Shown here in pieces: positions 50,950 to 59,351 of a DNA stretch of 64,000 nucleotides. Below the pieces are notes generated by a model. That model searched no databases. It was not told the DNA's origin and saw only the letters and a list, made by a program, of their open reading frames with translations. The position numbers were made by a program, and so were the translations under genes. Origin of the DNA: an uncultured Porphyromonadaceae bacterium (GTDB lineage Bacteria > Bacteroidota > Bacteroidia > Bacteroidales > Muribaculaceae); contig URCF01000002.1 of NCBI GenBank assembly GCA_900546365.1, forward strand, positions 1-64,000, given 5' to 3'. The number at the start of each line of letters is the position of its first letter. The first letter of the stretch is position 1.

Positions 50950-52053
50950 CCACAGCTTCTTCGCCGCATTGTCAGCCGCACGCTCCGTACCGAGCCGCCG
51001 CCGCACCAGGGCATACCCCTCGAGCTGTTTCACCCTGCCTGGCGCGCCCGGCAGTATATGCTCCAGCTCCGCTTCCACGCCCTCCACTGTGCATTGATGC
51101 ACAAGCATTTCAGGAATCACACCTGCATCGGCTATAAGATTGGGCAGCGTCACATAATCCAGCTTTATCAGCCTGCGCATTATATCGTAGCTCAGCTTCT
51201 TGCCATTGGCGCGGTAGCAAGCCACCTGCGGCGTGCCGGCCAAAGCGCACTCCAGAGTGGCAGTGCCGGAGGTGACCAGCGCAGCCTCAGCATAATGCAT
51301 CAGCTCAAGAGTGGAACTGTCAATCACCGGCAGCGAAGTGTACTCCTTATATATATTGCGGTCTATTGACGGAGCTCCGGCCACCACCCCCTGCATCCCG
51401 GGGTGCATGCGCGCCACGGCATCCATCACAGGCAGATTGTTGCGTATCTCCCCGCGGCGGCTACCGGGTACGATGGCAAGTATCGGACGACAGTCGAGAT
51501 TGTGGCGGCGGTGGAACTCCTCCATCGGCTCCATCGCCATCAGCCTGGCATCCACCTCTTCAAGACTCGGATTGCCCACATACTCGGCGTTGACACCATG
51601 GCGGCGGAAATATTCCACCTCAAACGGCAGGATACTCAATATCATCCTCACATCCCGGCGCAACGCTTTCACCCTCCACTCCTTCCATGCCCACACCTTC
51701 GGGGCTATGTAGTAATACACAGGTATGCCGCGACTGCAGGCGTAGGAGGCCAGCTTGAGATTGAAGCTCGGATAGTCCACCAGCACCAGCGCATCGGGCC
51801 GGAAATCATCAATGGCACGCCTTGCCGTGCGAAAATTGCCAAGAATCTCACGGAGGTGTCTCAGCACCTCGCTGAACCCCATGTAGGCCATCCGGCTGTA
51901 ATGTATCTCGGGATTCTTCCCGGCTGCAGCTGCCATCAGGTCGCCACCCAGAAACGCAAACTCAGCCTCCCGGTCCTCACGCTTTATCGCCGCTATCAGA
52001 TGCGAAGCGTGCAAATCTCCTGATGCCTCTCCGGCCGACAAAAAATATCGCAT
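50917..52053 (-). CDS. lpxB: Lipid-A-disaccharide synthase
   Basis: LpxB joins UDP-2,3-diacylglucosamine and lipid X to the disaccharide backbone of lipid A at the inner membrane. The 378 residues match the family: GEASGDLHASHLI at the N-terminus, YSRMAYMGFSEVL, YIAPKVWAWKEWR, VGNPSLEEV, VPGSRRGEI and LVTSGTATLECALAGTPQV. It is divergent from the MsbA-like exporter, with mirrored promoters in the 101-bp gap. The two steps, lipid A synthesis and lipid export, fit together functionally. Confidence 0.96.
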   Translation of the reverse strand: MRYFLSAGEASGDLHASHLIAAIKREDREAEFAFLGGDLMAAAAGKNPEIHYSRMAYMGFSEVLRHLREILGNFRTARRAIDDFRPDALVLVDYPSFNLKLASYACSRGIPVYYYIAPKVWAWKEWRVKALRRDVRMILSILPFEVEYFRRHGVNAEYVGNPSLEEVDARLMAMEPMEEFHRRHNLDCRPILAIVPGSRRGEIRNNLPVMDAVARMHPGMQGVVAGAPSIDRNIYKEYTSLPVIDSSTLELMHYAEAALVTSGTATLECALAGTPQVACYRANGKKLSYDIMRRLIKLDYVTLPNLIADAGVIPEMLVHQCTVEGVEAELEHILPGAPGRVKQLEGYALVRRRLGTERAADNAAKKLWSSLRGNPEGR

Positions 52054-52077
52054 ACCTATCTATAATGTTTAAGCCCC

Positions 52078-52116
52078 CAAAGGTAACAAATAATTCAGGA
52101 ATTATTGCTACCTTTG
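52078..52116. promoter_or_regulatory. Mirrored divergent promoters of lpxB and the MsbA-like gene
   Basis: TACCTTTG occurs on the minus strand (52078-52085) and on the plus strand (52109-52116), 23 bp apart. Each is about 25-40 bp from its start codon. RNA polymerase bound at one -7 box would cover the other's -33 region, so the two may compete. Confidence 0.6.
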
Positions 52117-52154
52117 CGCCCACATATATAATCTCATACCAACACCGATTTTTC

Positions 52155-53990
52155 ATGAAAGATCTCTGGCTATTGATGCGGCGCTTCGTGCCTCCATATA
52201 AGAAGTACCTCATTCTCAACATCATCTGCAATCTGCTCAGTTCTTTCCTCACCCTGTTCTCCTTTGCGGTGGTGGTGCCGATTCTTGAAATCCTCTTCAA
52301 GGTGCGCGAAGACACCTATACCTTGATGCACTTCGGTGGTAGCGAGAATGTCAAAGATGTGATAATCAACAACCTCTACTACTACATCCAACAGACTATA
52401 GCCACTTGGGGTGCCACCAACACCCTCGGACTCCTCGCCGCGCTGCTTGTGGTGATGACCATGCTCAAAACCGGCACCTCCTATTTCGGCGCATTCTTCA
52501 TCATACCGCTGCGCACCGGCATTGTGCGCGACATACGCAATTTTGTTTACGACAAAGTCGTAAGCCTGCCCATATCATTCTTCACCAACGAACACAAAGG
52601 CGATGTGATGGCCCGAATGACCGGCGATGTGGCCGAAATCGAGAACTCCATCATGACCTCGCTCGATATGCTGTTCAAAAACCCCGTGATGATAATAGTG
52701 TATCTCTGCATGATGATTGCCATCAGCTGGCAACTCACGCTCTTCGTCCTCATCCTGCTCCCTTTGGCCGGATGGGTGATGGGCATCATCGGCAAACGAC
52801 TCAAACGGCAAAGCCTTGAGCTCCAGCAGATGTGGGGCGCACTCATGAGCAACATCGAGGAAACCCTCGGCGGATTGCGCATCATAAAAGCCTTCAACGC
52901 CGAGCAGAAAGTGCGCAACCGTTTCCACTCCGCCACCTACGACTATCTCCGTCAATGCAACAAAGTGTCGCGCCGCCAATGTCTCGCTCACCCCATGAGT
53001 GAATTTCTCGGCACCTGCACCATCGCCATCGTGCTTTGGTTCGGCGGCTCACTGATTCTTTCCGGCGATACATCGCTCGATGCCGCCGGGTTCATCTACT
53101 ATCTGGTGATCTTCTACTCCATGATCAACCCCGCCAAGGAGCTTTCCAAAGCCGCCTACTCCATCCAGCGCGGCCTCGCTTCCATGCAGCGCGTTGACAA
53201 GATACTCAACACCCCCAACCCCATCACCGACCCCGCCAACCCCAAACACATCAACCATCTGCAGGGCGAAGTGAAATACAACAATGTCACTTTCGGCTAC
53301 AACAAATCAGTGCCCGTGGTGATTGACGCCAACATCACCATCAGGCCCGGCGAAACAGTGGCTCTCGTGGGACAGAGCGGCAGCGGCAAATCCACCATGG
53401 CCGACCTCCTGCCCCGCTTCTACGATGTGGACAAAGGGCAGATCACCGTGGACGGCATCGATGTGCGCGACCTCACAGTCCACGACCTACGCTCCTACAT
53501 GGGCAATGTAAACCAGGAAGCTATCCTCTTCAACGACTCGTTCTACAACAACATCACCTTTGGAGTCAAGGACGCCACCATGGAGCAGGTGATTGCCGCC
53601 GCCAAAGTGGCCAACGCCCACGAGTTCATCATGGCAAGCGAGCATGGCTACGACACCAACATCGGCGACCGCGGCTGCCGGCTCTCAGGCGGACAGCGCC
53701 AGCGCGTGTCAATAGCCCGCGCAATCCTCAAAAACCCACCCATACTCATACTTGACGAAGCCACTTCCGCACTCGACAGCGAAAGCGAACATCTGGTGCA
53801 GGAGGCCCTCGACAGGCTCATGAAAGACCGCACCACACTCGTCATCGCCCACCGGCTCAGCACCATACGCAACGCCACACAGATCTGCGTCATGCACGAA
53901 GGGCATATTGTGGAGCGCGGCACCCACGACGAGCTCATGGCCCTCAACGGCTACTACACCCGCCTCGTCGAGATGCAGAATCTCGGCTAA
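52155..53990 (+). CDS. MsbA-like lipid/multidrug ABC exporter
   Basis: A 611-residue half-transporter. Six transmembrane helices (residues about 15-310) are followed by an ATPase domain with Walker A GQSGSGKST, Q-loop NQEAILFND, signature LSGGQRQRVS, Walker B ILILDEATSALD and the H-loop VIAHRLST. It should act as a homodimer that flips a lipid, by analogy lipid A core, across the inner membrane. The neighbouring lpxB supports a lipid A role, but drug-exporter paralogues look alike. ATG at 52155 follows a consensus -7 box; the longer frame would extend back across the promoter into lpxB. Confidence 0.9.
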   Translation: MKDLWLLMRRFVPPYKKYLILNIICNLLSSFLTLFSFAVVVPILEILFKVREDTYTLMHFGGSENVKDVIINNLYYYIQQTIATWGATNTLGLLAALLVVMTMLKTGTSYFGAFFIIPLRTGIVRDIRNFVYDKVVSLPISFFTNEHKGDVMARMTGDVAEIENSIMTSLDMLFKNPVMIIVYLCMMIAISWQLTLFVLILLPLAGWVMGIIGKRLKRQSLELQQMWGALMSNIEETLGGLRIIKAFNAEQKVRNRFHSATYDYLRQCNKVSRRQCLAHPMSEFLGTCTIAIVLWFGGSLILSGDTSLDAAGFIYYLVIFYSMINPAKELSKAAYSIQRGLASMQRVDKILNTPNPITDPANPKHINHLQGEVKYNNVTFGYNKSVPVVIDANITIRPGETVALVGQSGSGKSTMADLLPRFYDVDKGQITVDGIDVRDLTVHDLRSYMGNVNQEAILFNDSFYNNITFGVKDATMEQVIAAAKVANAHEFIMASEHGYDTNIGDRGCRLSGGQRQRVSIARAILKNPPILILDEATSALDSESEHLVQEALDRLMKDRTTLVIAHRLSTIRNATQICVMHEGHIVERGTHDELMALNGYYTRLVEMQNLG

Positions 53991-53996
53991 CCCCCG

Positions 53997-54899
53997 CTAC
54001 AACCAAGCGTTCTGACGCTCCTTGACAGCAATGGAATCTCCAAGCATACGGATGAATTCCTGCATCGATTTCTTGCGATAGGTGTCTTTCAGAATATGCA
54101 CACACCCGGCCATCTCATTCTCCGGAATGTCAAGCGGAACTGCCTTCACACCCGTTTCATTATGGATGGTAGCCTCCGCAAGCACGGTCACAAGCATACT
54201 CTGCCGAATGAGTTTGAGAAGAATATTCACCTCATTCAGCTCTATGCGCACCCGCAACGGGTCATGAGCTGAAATAATGTTGTCAAAGGTGTTTCGCGCC
54301 TGCAACCCTTTTGACGGCAATGCAAGGTCGTATGTCCGCAACTCCGCAACAGTCACCTTCTCCTTACTCGCCAGAGGATGATGCTCACTGACTATTGCCG
54401 CCAGATAATTCTGAAACAGAATATGCGATTCAACGCCTTCAATACTCTGGGTAGGCTTGAATGCCAGCACAAAATCCACCACTCGCTCCTTCAACAGTTC
54501 CATAAGCTCATTCATAGGCTTATAGTATATATCGAGCCTGATTTTCGGATATTGCTTCATGAACAGCAGAAGCGTCTCAGTCAAAATCGGGCTGAACGAG
54601 TAGGTCACGCCTATCGACAGCGAGCCGGAGGCAAGCTTGTTCAAATCATTTATCCGGTCAGCACATGATTCCGCTTCGTATATCACCCGCCTCACATGCG
54701 GAAGTATCAACTCTCCGGCTTCAGAGAGTGTCACTTTATGGCTGCTTCGTATCAGCAACGGCGTGTCAAGCTCATTTTCAAGCTGCTTGATTTGCTGGGA
54801 AAGGGTGCTCTGCGTGATGCAAAGCATTTTGGCCGCCTCTGAAAAATTCAAAGTCTCGGCCACTTTGGCGAAATATTTAAGCTGGCGTAATTCCATCAT
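53997..54899 (-). CDS. LysR-family transcriptional regulator
   Basis: A 300-residue LysR-type regulator. The winged helix-turn-helix lies at residues 5-63 (LRQLKYFAKVAETLNFSEAAK, STLSQQIKQLENEL), followed by a periplasmic-binding-protein-like effector domain (about 90-295). It could be an OxyR/CynR-like member but has no paired redox Cys that I can see. It lies 39 bp downstream of the split ThrE-type exporter genes in the same direction, so it is probably made from the same transcript and may control it. Start at either of two consecutive ATGs (54899 or 54896). Confidence 0.9.
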   Translation of the reverse strand: MMELRQLKYFAKVAETLNFSEAAKMLCITQSTLSQQIKQLENELDTPLLIRSSHKVTLSEAGELILPHVRRVIYEAESCADRINDLNKLASGSLSIGVTYSFSPILTETLLLFMKQYPKIRLDIYYKPMNELMELLKERVVDFVLAFKPTQSIEGVESHILFQNYLAAIVSEHHPLASKEKVTVAELRTYDLALPSKGLQARNTFDNIISAHDPLRVRIELNEVNILLKLIRQSMLVTVLAEATIHNETGVKAVPLDIPENEMAGCVHILKDTYRKKSMQEFIRMLGDSIAVKERQNAWL

Positions 54900-54938
54900 G
54901 GGGCTGCATAATATATTGCAAATATAGTGAATATCAAC

Positions 54939-55424
54939 TTATCTCGTGGCTTGAAAGGCAATTTTCCGGAAAATAAAAATAGGGATTGTGGCTCCTACAA
55001 CCAAGCACACCAGGATGCCACAACACATCATTCCATTATAGGAAAAGATAGAGAAATAACGGTCGAATGTCTGCTGCTGCTCTGACAACAGACTCAATGC
55101 CAATCCTCCAAATGTTTTATAGGCATACACTCCCGGAATCATCGGCAGTAGTGACGGGAACAAACACGTTTCAGCAGGAAACTTCGCGCATGCCGCCACA
55201 AGGACCGCCAGAACGCCAACAACAAATGCAGCGATGAGGGAGGCCGGAATTATATGAAGCTGCGCAGAGGCAGTCATCAATATGAAGCGCAATGAATGAC
55301 CTGCCGCGGCTATCACCGCACACCATAGATAAGCCCTTTTGGGCGGCCTGCTTATAGCGGCAAAACCGATAGCTGCTATAGCTGCGAACAATGCATCTTG
55401 AAATATTTGAAAATACACATCCAT
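54939..55424 (-). CDS. ThrE/YjjB-type exporter subunit (small)
   Basis: A 161-residue membrane protein with about five helices, of the YjjB group (DUF3815, the C-terminal half of ThrE). Conserved features are GFAAISRPPKRAYLWCAVIAA and PMIPGVYAYKT. With the larger YjjP-type partner it should form an exporter for threonine/serine or, as shown for E. coli YjjPB, succinate. ATG at 55424 aligns with the family; the longer frame overlaps the upstream gene. Only 11 bp separate the two subunit genes. Substrate not assigned. Confidence 0.85.
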   Translation of the reverse strand: MDVYFQIFQDALFAAIAAIGFAAISRPPKRAYLWCAVIAAAGHSLRFILMTASAQLHIIPASLIAAFVVGVLAVLVAACAKFPAETCLFPSLLPMIPGVYAYKTFGGLALSLLSEQQQTFDRYFSIFSYNGMMCCGILVCLVVGATIPIFIFRKIAFQATR

Positions 55425-55435
55425 GACATATAGTG

Positions 55436-56242
55436 TTAAAACATTCCGGAATCCATCAGCAACATCGCTGCACATAACCCCATCGACAGACAGCAAGTGA
55501 GCACCACAGCATCAGCAAACCTGCTGATGCTGCACAGGTAATGCCTGTAGATCATATCGCTGAAAGAATTTATAAAAGGAATCCCCGGCACAAGGTAAAG
55601 CACACTCGTTCCCAAGGCTATATCGGGTGTCGTGCCGAGACCGAACAAATAGTCCGATGCCCCCATCACAGCCGACACAAACGAACACACTATGGCCATC
55701 ATCCTGACATCAACACCTCCATCAAGCAGCAATATCTTAAGGAAATAGCCGGCAAGAGTGGCAACGCCAACCACACCCATAGCCACCATATCGCCTCCGA
55801 ACAGCCTGCAGAACGAGGCATTGGCAAATGCCACAAGAAGCATCACTATCCATCTGTTCTGCCGGTCATTGCGCACAACATTTTCCAATCGTGCCTGTGC
55901 TGTGGCGAAATCCACCTTGCCGTCCGCTATCTCCCAGCTCAATTTGCTAAGGAGCGTATTGATATTGAAACTTATCACATTACGATTCACCGTAGCCGTG
56001 GCCGATTCCATTCCGGGCTTCCCTTCTTTCCACAGCGACAGCTGAATGTGGCGAGTCATTATGGTCATTTCCACCTCCATACCATACGCCTTTGCAATTC
56101 TTCCCACATTCTTCTCCAGCCGGATACAAGTGGCTCCCGCACCCAGAAGCCTCGCGCTGTATCGCGACAGAAAAAGCATCAGCTCGTCCACCGAGGGGGA
56201 TTCATGACCACCTCCCTTCTCAATCCTCATAGTCATACTCAT
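55436..56242 (-). CDS. ThrE/YjjP-type exporter subunit (large)
   Basis: A 268-residue protein of the YjjP group (DUF1212, the N-terminal half of ThrE). A soluble N-terminal part (LSRYSARLLGAGATCIRLEKNVGRIA) is followed by about five membrane helices (VALLVAFANASFCRLFGG-type, ATLAGYFLKILL, TSVLYLVPGIPFINSFSDMI). The PGIPFINSFSDM stretch is typical. It overlaps the preceding small membrane-protein gene by 23 bp and is followed by the small subunit. Three ATGs (56242, 56236, 56230) are possible starts. Likely an organic or amino acid exporter. Confidence 0.87.
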   Translation of the reverse strand: MSMTMRIEKGGGHESPSVDELMLFLSRYSARLLGAGATCIRLEKNVGRIAKAYGMEVEMTIMTRHIQLSLWKEGKPGMESATATVNRNVISFNINTLLSKLSWEIADGKVDFATAQARLENVVRNDRQNRWIVMLLVAFANASFCRLFGGDMVAMGVVGVATLAGYFLKILLLDGGVDVRMMAIVCSFVSAVMGASDYLFGLGTTPDIALGTSVLYLVPGIPFINSFSDMIYRHYLCSISRFADAVVLTCCLSMGLCAAMLLMDSGMF

Positions 56243-56417
56243 CTATTTTCTTTGGATCAGGGTCGCCCGGGATATAGAATTCCTCTCGTTCTGTAATGAA
56301 ACCCAGCAGTTTTTCCTTCTGCTTCGAACTTGGCGATGCCGCATGACACAAACGGACAACCAAAACAACGACAAACAGGCCCACAATCAGGCACCATGTA
56401 ATAAGCGGTGTATTCAT
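56220..56417 (-). CDS. Small single-span membrane protein of unknown function
   Basis: A 65-residue protein not matched to a family I recognise. One N-terminal transmembrane helix (LITWCLIVGLFVVVLVVRL) is followed by a basic stretch (SSKQKEKL) and an acidic end (KKIDEYDYED). The reading frame overlaps the large exporter subunit gene by 23 bp and is in the same direction, so it is probably the first gene of that operon and may be an accessory of the exporter. Start context is AT-rich, with no SD, as normal here. Confidence 0.6.
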   Translation of the reverse strand: MNTPLITWCLIVGLFVVVLVVRLCHAASPSSKQKEKLLGFITEREEFYIPGDPDPKKIDEYDYED

Positions 56418-56552
56418 TTCTACAATATGGTTTGATTATTATTTCAATGCAAAGTAACAAACCACAGCATTGCCGAAATTCCGTTTGCTATTGATTGTTT
56501 CTATACCGCCTATTGACAGCACATCTTTTATGCAATCGCCATGCAGTGCGTC

Positions 56553-56668
56553 ATAAAAAGATGAGAGCCTTGTCTCACGACAGAGCTCTCATTCACATGT
56601 TGTAAAGTGTATACAGGGATGTTATTAAATATTAGCGTACCTGTTTCGGCACGTTTTTGTACCAAAAC
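56553..56668 (-). ncRNA. Candidate small RNA with own promoter and terminator
   Basis: A minus-strand promoter with exact consensus (TTTG 56701-56704, 19 bp, TACATTTG 56674-56681) predicts a start near 56668. About 110 nt later lies an intrinsic terminator. The stems are ATGAGAGC/GCTCTCAT (56561-56568 with 56585-56592) and TGTC/GACA inside, followed by CTTTTT. The transcript also has a 5' hairpin (GCGUGUUUU/AAAACGUGC with wobbles). No open frame longer than five codons is present, so it is probably non-coding. It is separate from the operon that starts at 56417. Confidence 0.6.
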
Positions 56669-56673
56669 ACGCA

Positions 56674-56704
56674 CAAATGTATGCCTATTTTTCTACGCAT
56701 CAAA
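56674..56704 (-). promoter_or_regulatory. Promoter of the candidate small RNA
   Basis: TTTG, exactly 19 bp, TACATTTG on the minus strand. No protein-coding gene is positioned to use it directly. Confidence 0.7.
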
Positions 56705-56794
56705 ACTTTTTAACACTTTTTTACTATATTTTCCTTTCCACATCCTTTTTTTTGATTTTTAGCCTCTTTTCAAGGTTATCACCGAGAAAAAGCG

Positions 56795-56802
56795 TAACTT
56801 TG
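56795..56802 (+). promoter_or_regulatory. -7 box of the AspT/YidE-like transporter gene
   Basis: TAACTTTG followed by GCACCG, the usual start-region context, 77 bp before ATG 56879. The -33 element is weak. Confidence 0.6.
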
Positions 56803-56878
56803 CACCGCAAAAACCGCCTCCTTGAGGCACATCTCTAGATATCAATCATTTAGCATATTTCAATACATTTTTCAATCA

Positions 56879-58534
56879 ATGGAGTGGTTAACTAATCTAA
56901 TCTGCCCGGGAAGCGAATCGCTGGCAAGCACCCTCGTGCTCTATTCTTTCGTGATAGCAGCCGGTGTATATCTCGGCAAGCTCAAGGTGGCCGGAGTGTC
57001 GCTTGGAGTTACTTTCGTCCTGTTCGTGGGCATCCTGATGGGCCATTTTGGCTATGTGGTCAACGCCGAAGTCCTCAAGTTTGTACGTGAGTTCGGTTTG
57101 ATTCTTTTCATTTTCTCAATTGGTATTCAAGTAGGTCCCGGTTTCTTCTCATCCTTTAAAAAGGGTGGTGTGAGGCTCAACATGCTTGCGGTGCTGGCCA
57201 TAGCGCTCAACGTGGCCATCGTGCTGATCATATTCCTCATTGAGAACGGCAACACCGAGATCTACGCACTGGTGGGCGTGATGAGCGGTGCTGTCACCAA
57301 CACCCCCGGTCTTGCTGCCGCACAGCAAACCGCCGGCACACCCGATGCCATCAACACCATGGCCATGGGTTATGCCGCCGCATACCCGCTGGGCGTGATT
57401 GGCATCATCGCCTCTATGTTTCTCATCAAAGGAATTTTCCGTATCAAGACCGACAATGAGGCTCAGGCTATAGCCGACGAGCTCGAGAGTGCCCAGAACA
57501 AGCCCGACATCATCTCTGTGGTGGTCACCAACCCCCTAATTGACGGCAAATCTCTCCGCATGCTTCACGACATCATTCAGTGCGACTTCGTGATCTCCCG
57601 CCTTATTGACGCCACCGGCGAAATCATCATCCCCACCTCCGCCACTCAGATCCACACCGGCGACAAGCTCTATGTGGTGCTCGCCTCCACCGATGTGGAA
57701 CGATTCGAACTCCTCGTGGGTCCGCAGGAGGATATGGACTGGGAAGCTGCCTCGCCAAGCGAAGTGGTGTCGCGCCGCATTGTCATCACCAAGAGCGAAT
57801 ACAACGGCGTGGCTCTCGGCTCACTCCGTCTCCACTCGGCATATAAGCTCAACGCCACCCGCGTGAACCGTGCCGGCGTGGACCTCCTCGCCTCCCCCAA
57901 CCTCCGCCTCCAGATGGGCGACCGCATCACTGTGGTGGGCGACATCAACGACATCTCCCGCTTGGCCGACAAGCTCGGCAACTCCATGAAGCGCCTCAAC
58001 CAGCCCAACCTCATCACCATTTTCGTGGGCATCATGTTCGGTATCATCCTCGGCTCCATCAATCTCGGCATGGGCATGAAACTCGGCCTTGCCGGTGGTC
58101 CTCTTGTGGTGGCTATCCTCCTGAGCCGTTTCGGCTACAAGTTCAAGCTTGTCACCTACACCTCATCATCAGCATCACTGCTCATGCGTGAGCTCGGCAT
58201 CTGCCTTTTCCTCGCCTCTGTCGGCATCAGTTCCGGCGCAGGATTTGCCGAAACAGTGTTCAACCACACCGGTATGATGTGGGTCATCTGGGGGTTCATC
58301 ATCACCTTCGTGCCGCTGGCCATCGTAGGATGCATCGCCCGTGGGGTTTACAAAATCAATTTCCTCACCATCATGGGTCTTATGTCGGGTGGCTACACCG
58401 ATCCGCCGGCACTCGCCTACGCCGGCAACAGCACCGGCAGCGACACCCCCGCCGTGGCCTACTCCACTGTCTATCCGTTGACAATGTTCCTGCGAGTGGT
58501 GGCCGCACAGGCTCTCATCCTGATCTTCGCATAG
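56879..58534 (+). CDS. Putative transporter of the AspT/YidE (AAEx) family with two RCK_C domains
   Basis: A 551-residue membrane protein, the same size and order as E. coli YidE. An N-terminal five-helix repeat is followed by two central TrkA-C/RCK_C regulatory domains (about residues 205-380, with VVTNPLIDGKSLRMLHDIIQ and VVITKSEYNGVALGSLRL-like segments), then a second helical repeat. Each repeat carries a glycine-rich motif (VGVMSGAVTNTPGLAAAQQ and IMGLMSGGYTDPPALAYAG). The family includes aspartate:alanine antiporters, but most members have no known substrate. ATG at 56879 aligns with the family N-terminus. Confidence 0.88.
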   Translation: MEWLTNLICPGSESLASTLVLYSFVIAAGVYLGKLKVAGVSLGVTFVLFVGILMGHFGYVVNAEVLKFVREFGLILFIFSIGIQVGPGFFSSFKKGGVRLNMLAVLAIALNVAIVLIIFLIENGNTEIYALVGVMSGAVTNTPGLAAAQQTAGTPDAINTMAMGYAAAYPLGVIGIIASMFLIKGIFRIKTDNEAQAIADELESAQNKPDIISVVVTNPLIDGKSLRMLHDIIQCDFVISRLIDATGEIIIPTSATQIHTGDKLYVVLASTDVERFELLVGPQEDMDWEAASPSEVVSRRIVITKSEYNGVALGSLRLHSAYKLNATRVNRAGVDLLASPNLRLQMGDRITVVGDINDISRLADKLGNSMKRLNQPNLITIFVGIMFGIILGSINLGMGMKLGLAGGPLVVAILLSRFGYKFKLVTYTSSSASLLMRELGICLFLASVGISSGAGFAETVFNHTGMMWVIWGFIITFVPLAIVGCIARGVYKINFLTIMGLMSGGYTDPPALAYAGNSTGSDTPAVAYSTVYPLTMFLRVVAAQALILIFA

Positions 58535-58554
58535 AGCAGCAACCGCACTATAGC

Positions 58555-58587
58555 AAGAGGGTTGGCCTTCCGGTCAACCCTCTTTTC
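58555..58587 (+). terminator. Terminator between transporter and thioredoxin genes
   Basis: A stem of AAGAGGGTTG / CAACCCTCTT (58555-58564 with 58575-58584), extended by GCC/GGT around TTCC, with TTTT after. Probably serves both convergent genes. Confidence 0.85.
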
Positions 58588-58603
58588 GTATCCGAGCGTA
58601 TGC

Positions 58604-58897
58604 TCAGACAAAGCGATCAATCATATCCTCGAGCTCCGAGGCCGGTTTCTCGCCTGAATCGCGCCACACTTCCTGCCCATCCTTATAAAGGATCCATGTG
58701 GGAAACGATTTCACTTTGAATTCTTTCATCAGATTCTCGTGGGCCTCGCCCTCGATCTGAATTATATGGGCTCGGCCATCATACAGCTCCTTGAGGTCCT
58801 CCACCACCGGCATCATCTTTTGGCAATGAGCACACCAGGTGGCATAAAACTCAAACAGCACCGGCTGCGAACCGTTCAAAATATCGTTTATATCCAT
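58604..58897 (-). CDS. Thioredoxin-like protein (WCAHC)
   Basis: A 97-residue thioredoxin-fold protein with the active site WCAHC in place of WCGPC and the cis-Pro in SFPTWILYKDG. It has no signal peptide, so it is cytoplasmic. The changed dipeptide between the cysteines should raise or alter the redox potential relative to classical thioredoxin. It lies 36 bp downstream of the trxA-like gene in the same direction, and both could supply electrons to Tpx. Confidence 0.88.
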   Translation of the reverse strand: MDINDILNGSQPVLFEFYATWCAHCQKMMPVVEDLKELYDGRAHIIQIEGEAHENLMKEFKVKSFPTWILYKDGQEVWRDSGEKPASELEDMIDRFV

Positions 58898-58933
58898 AAC
58901 TGAATTGTTTGACTGTTTTGATAAACTGTTTTG

Positions 58934-59233
58934 TCAAGAAATATGCTCGCGGAGCTTAGCCTCGAGGATGTCGGCCTGATGCAGGCCTGCGGCACGCCAC
59001 AGAGCCTCGCCATTCTTGAACACTATGAGAGTGGGCACCGACTGCACACGATAGCGTGCTGAAATCTCGGCATTCTTGTCCACATCTATCTTCACGACAT
59101 TCACGCTGTCGCCCATCTTGGCCTTCACTTGCTCCAGAATCGGGCCCTGCATCTTGCACGGGCCGCACCATGTGGCGAAAAAGTCAACCAATGTGGGTTT
59201 GGAATCATTGATAAGTTCGTTGAAATCGTTCAT
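58934..59233 (-). CDS. trxA: Thioredoxin
   Basis: A 99-residue thioredoxin with the classical active site FFATWCGPCKMQGP, the conserved buried Asp region (LVDFFATW), and the cis-Pro loop SVPTLIVFKNG. Cytoplasmic disulfide reductase that recycles peroxiredoxins, ribonucleotide reductase and methionine sulfoxide reductases. ATG at 59233 gives MNDFNELIND; an upstream in-frame extension has no thioredoxin homology. Followed by the WCAHC thioredoxin gene as a two-gene unit. Confidence 0.93.
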   Translation of the reverse strand: MNDFNELINDSKPTLVDFFATWCGPCKMQGPILEQVKAKMGDSVNVVKIDVDKNAEISARYRVQSVPTLIVFKNGEALWRAAGLHQADILEAKLREHIS

Positions 59234-59314
59234 AATATATGAATTTTGGGATTTTATATTTTTCAGTGCGTCATTATAACAACCATCAATTACCAATAGT
59301 TGAAAATTTATCCA

Positions 59315-59322
59315 TATCTTTG
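59315..59322 (+). promoter_or_regulatory. -7 box of the GH84 gene
   Basis: TATCTTTG followed by GTGC, 29 bp before ATG 59352. Confidence 0.6.
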
Positions 59323-59351
59323 TGCTAATTAATCATAAATCTATACCTGAC

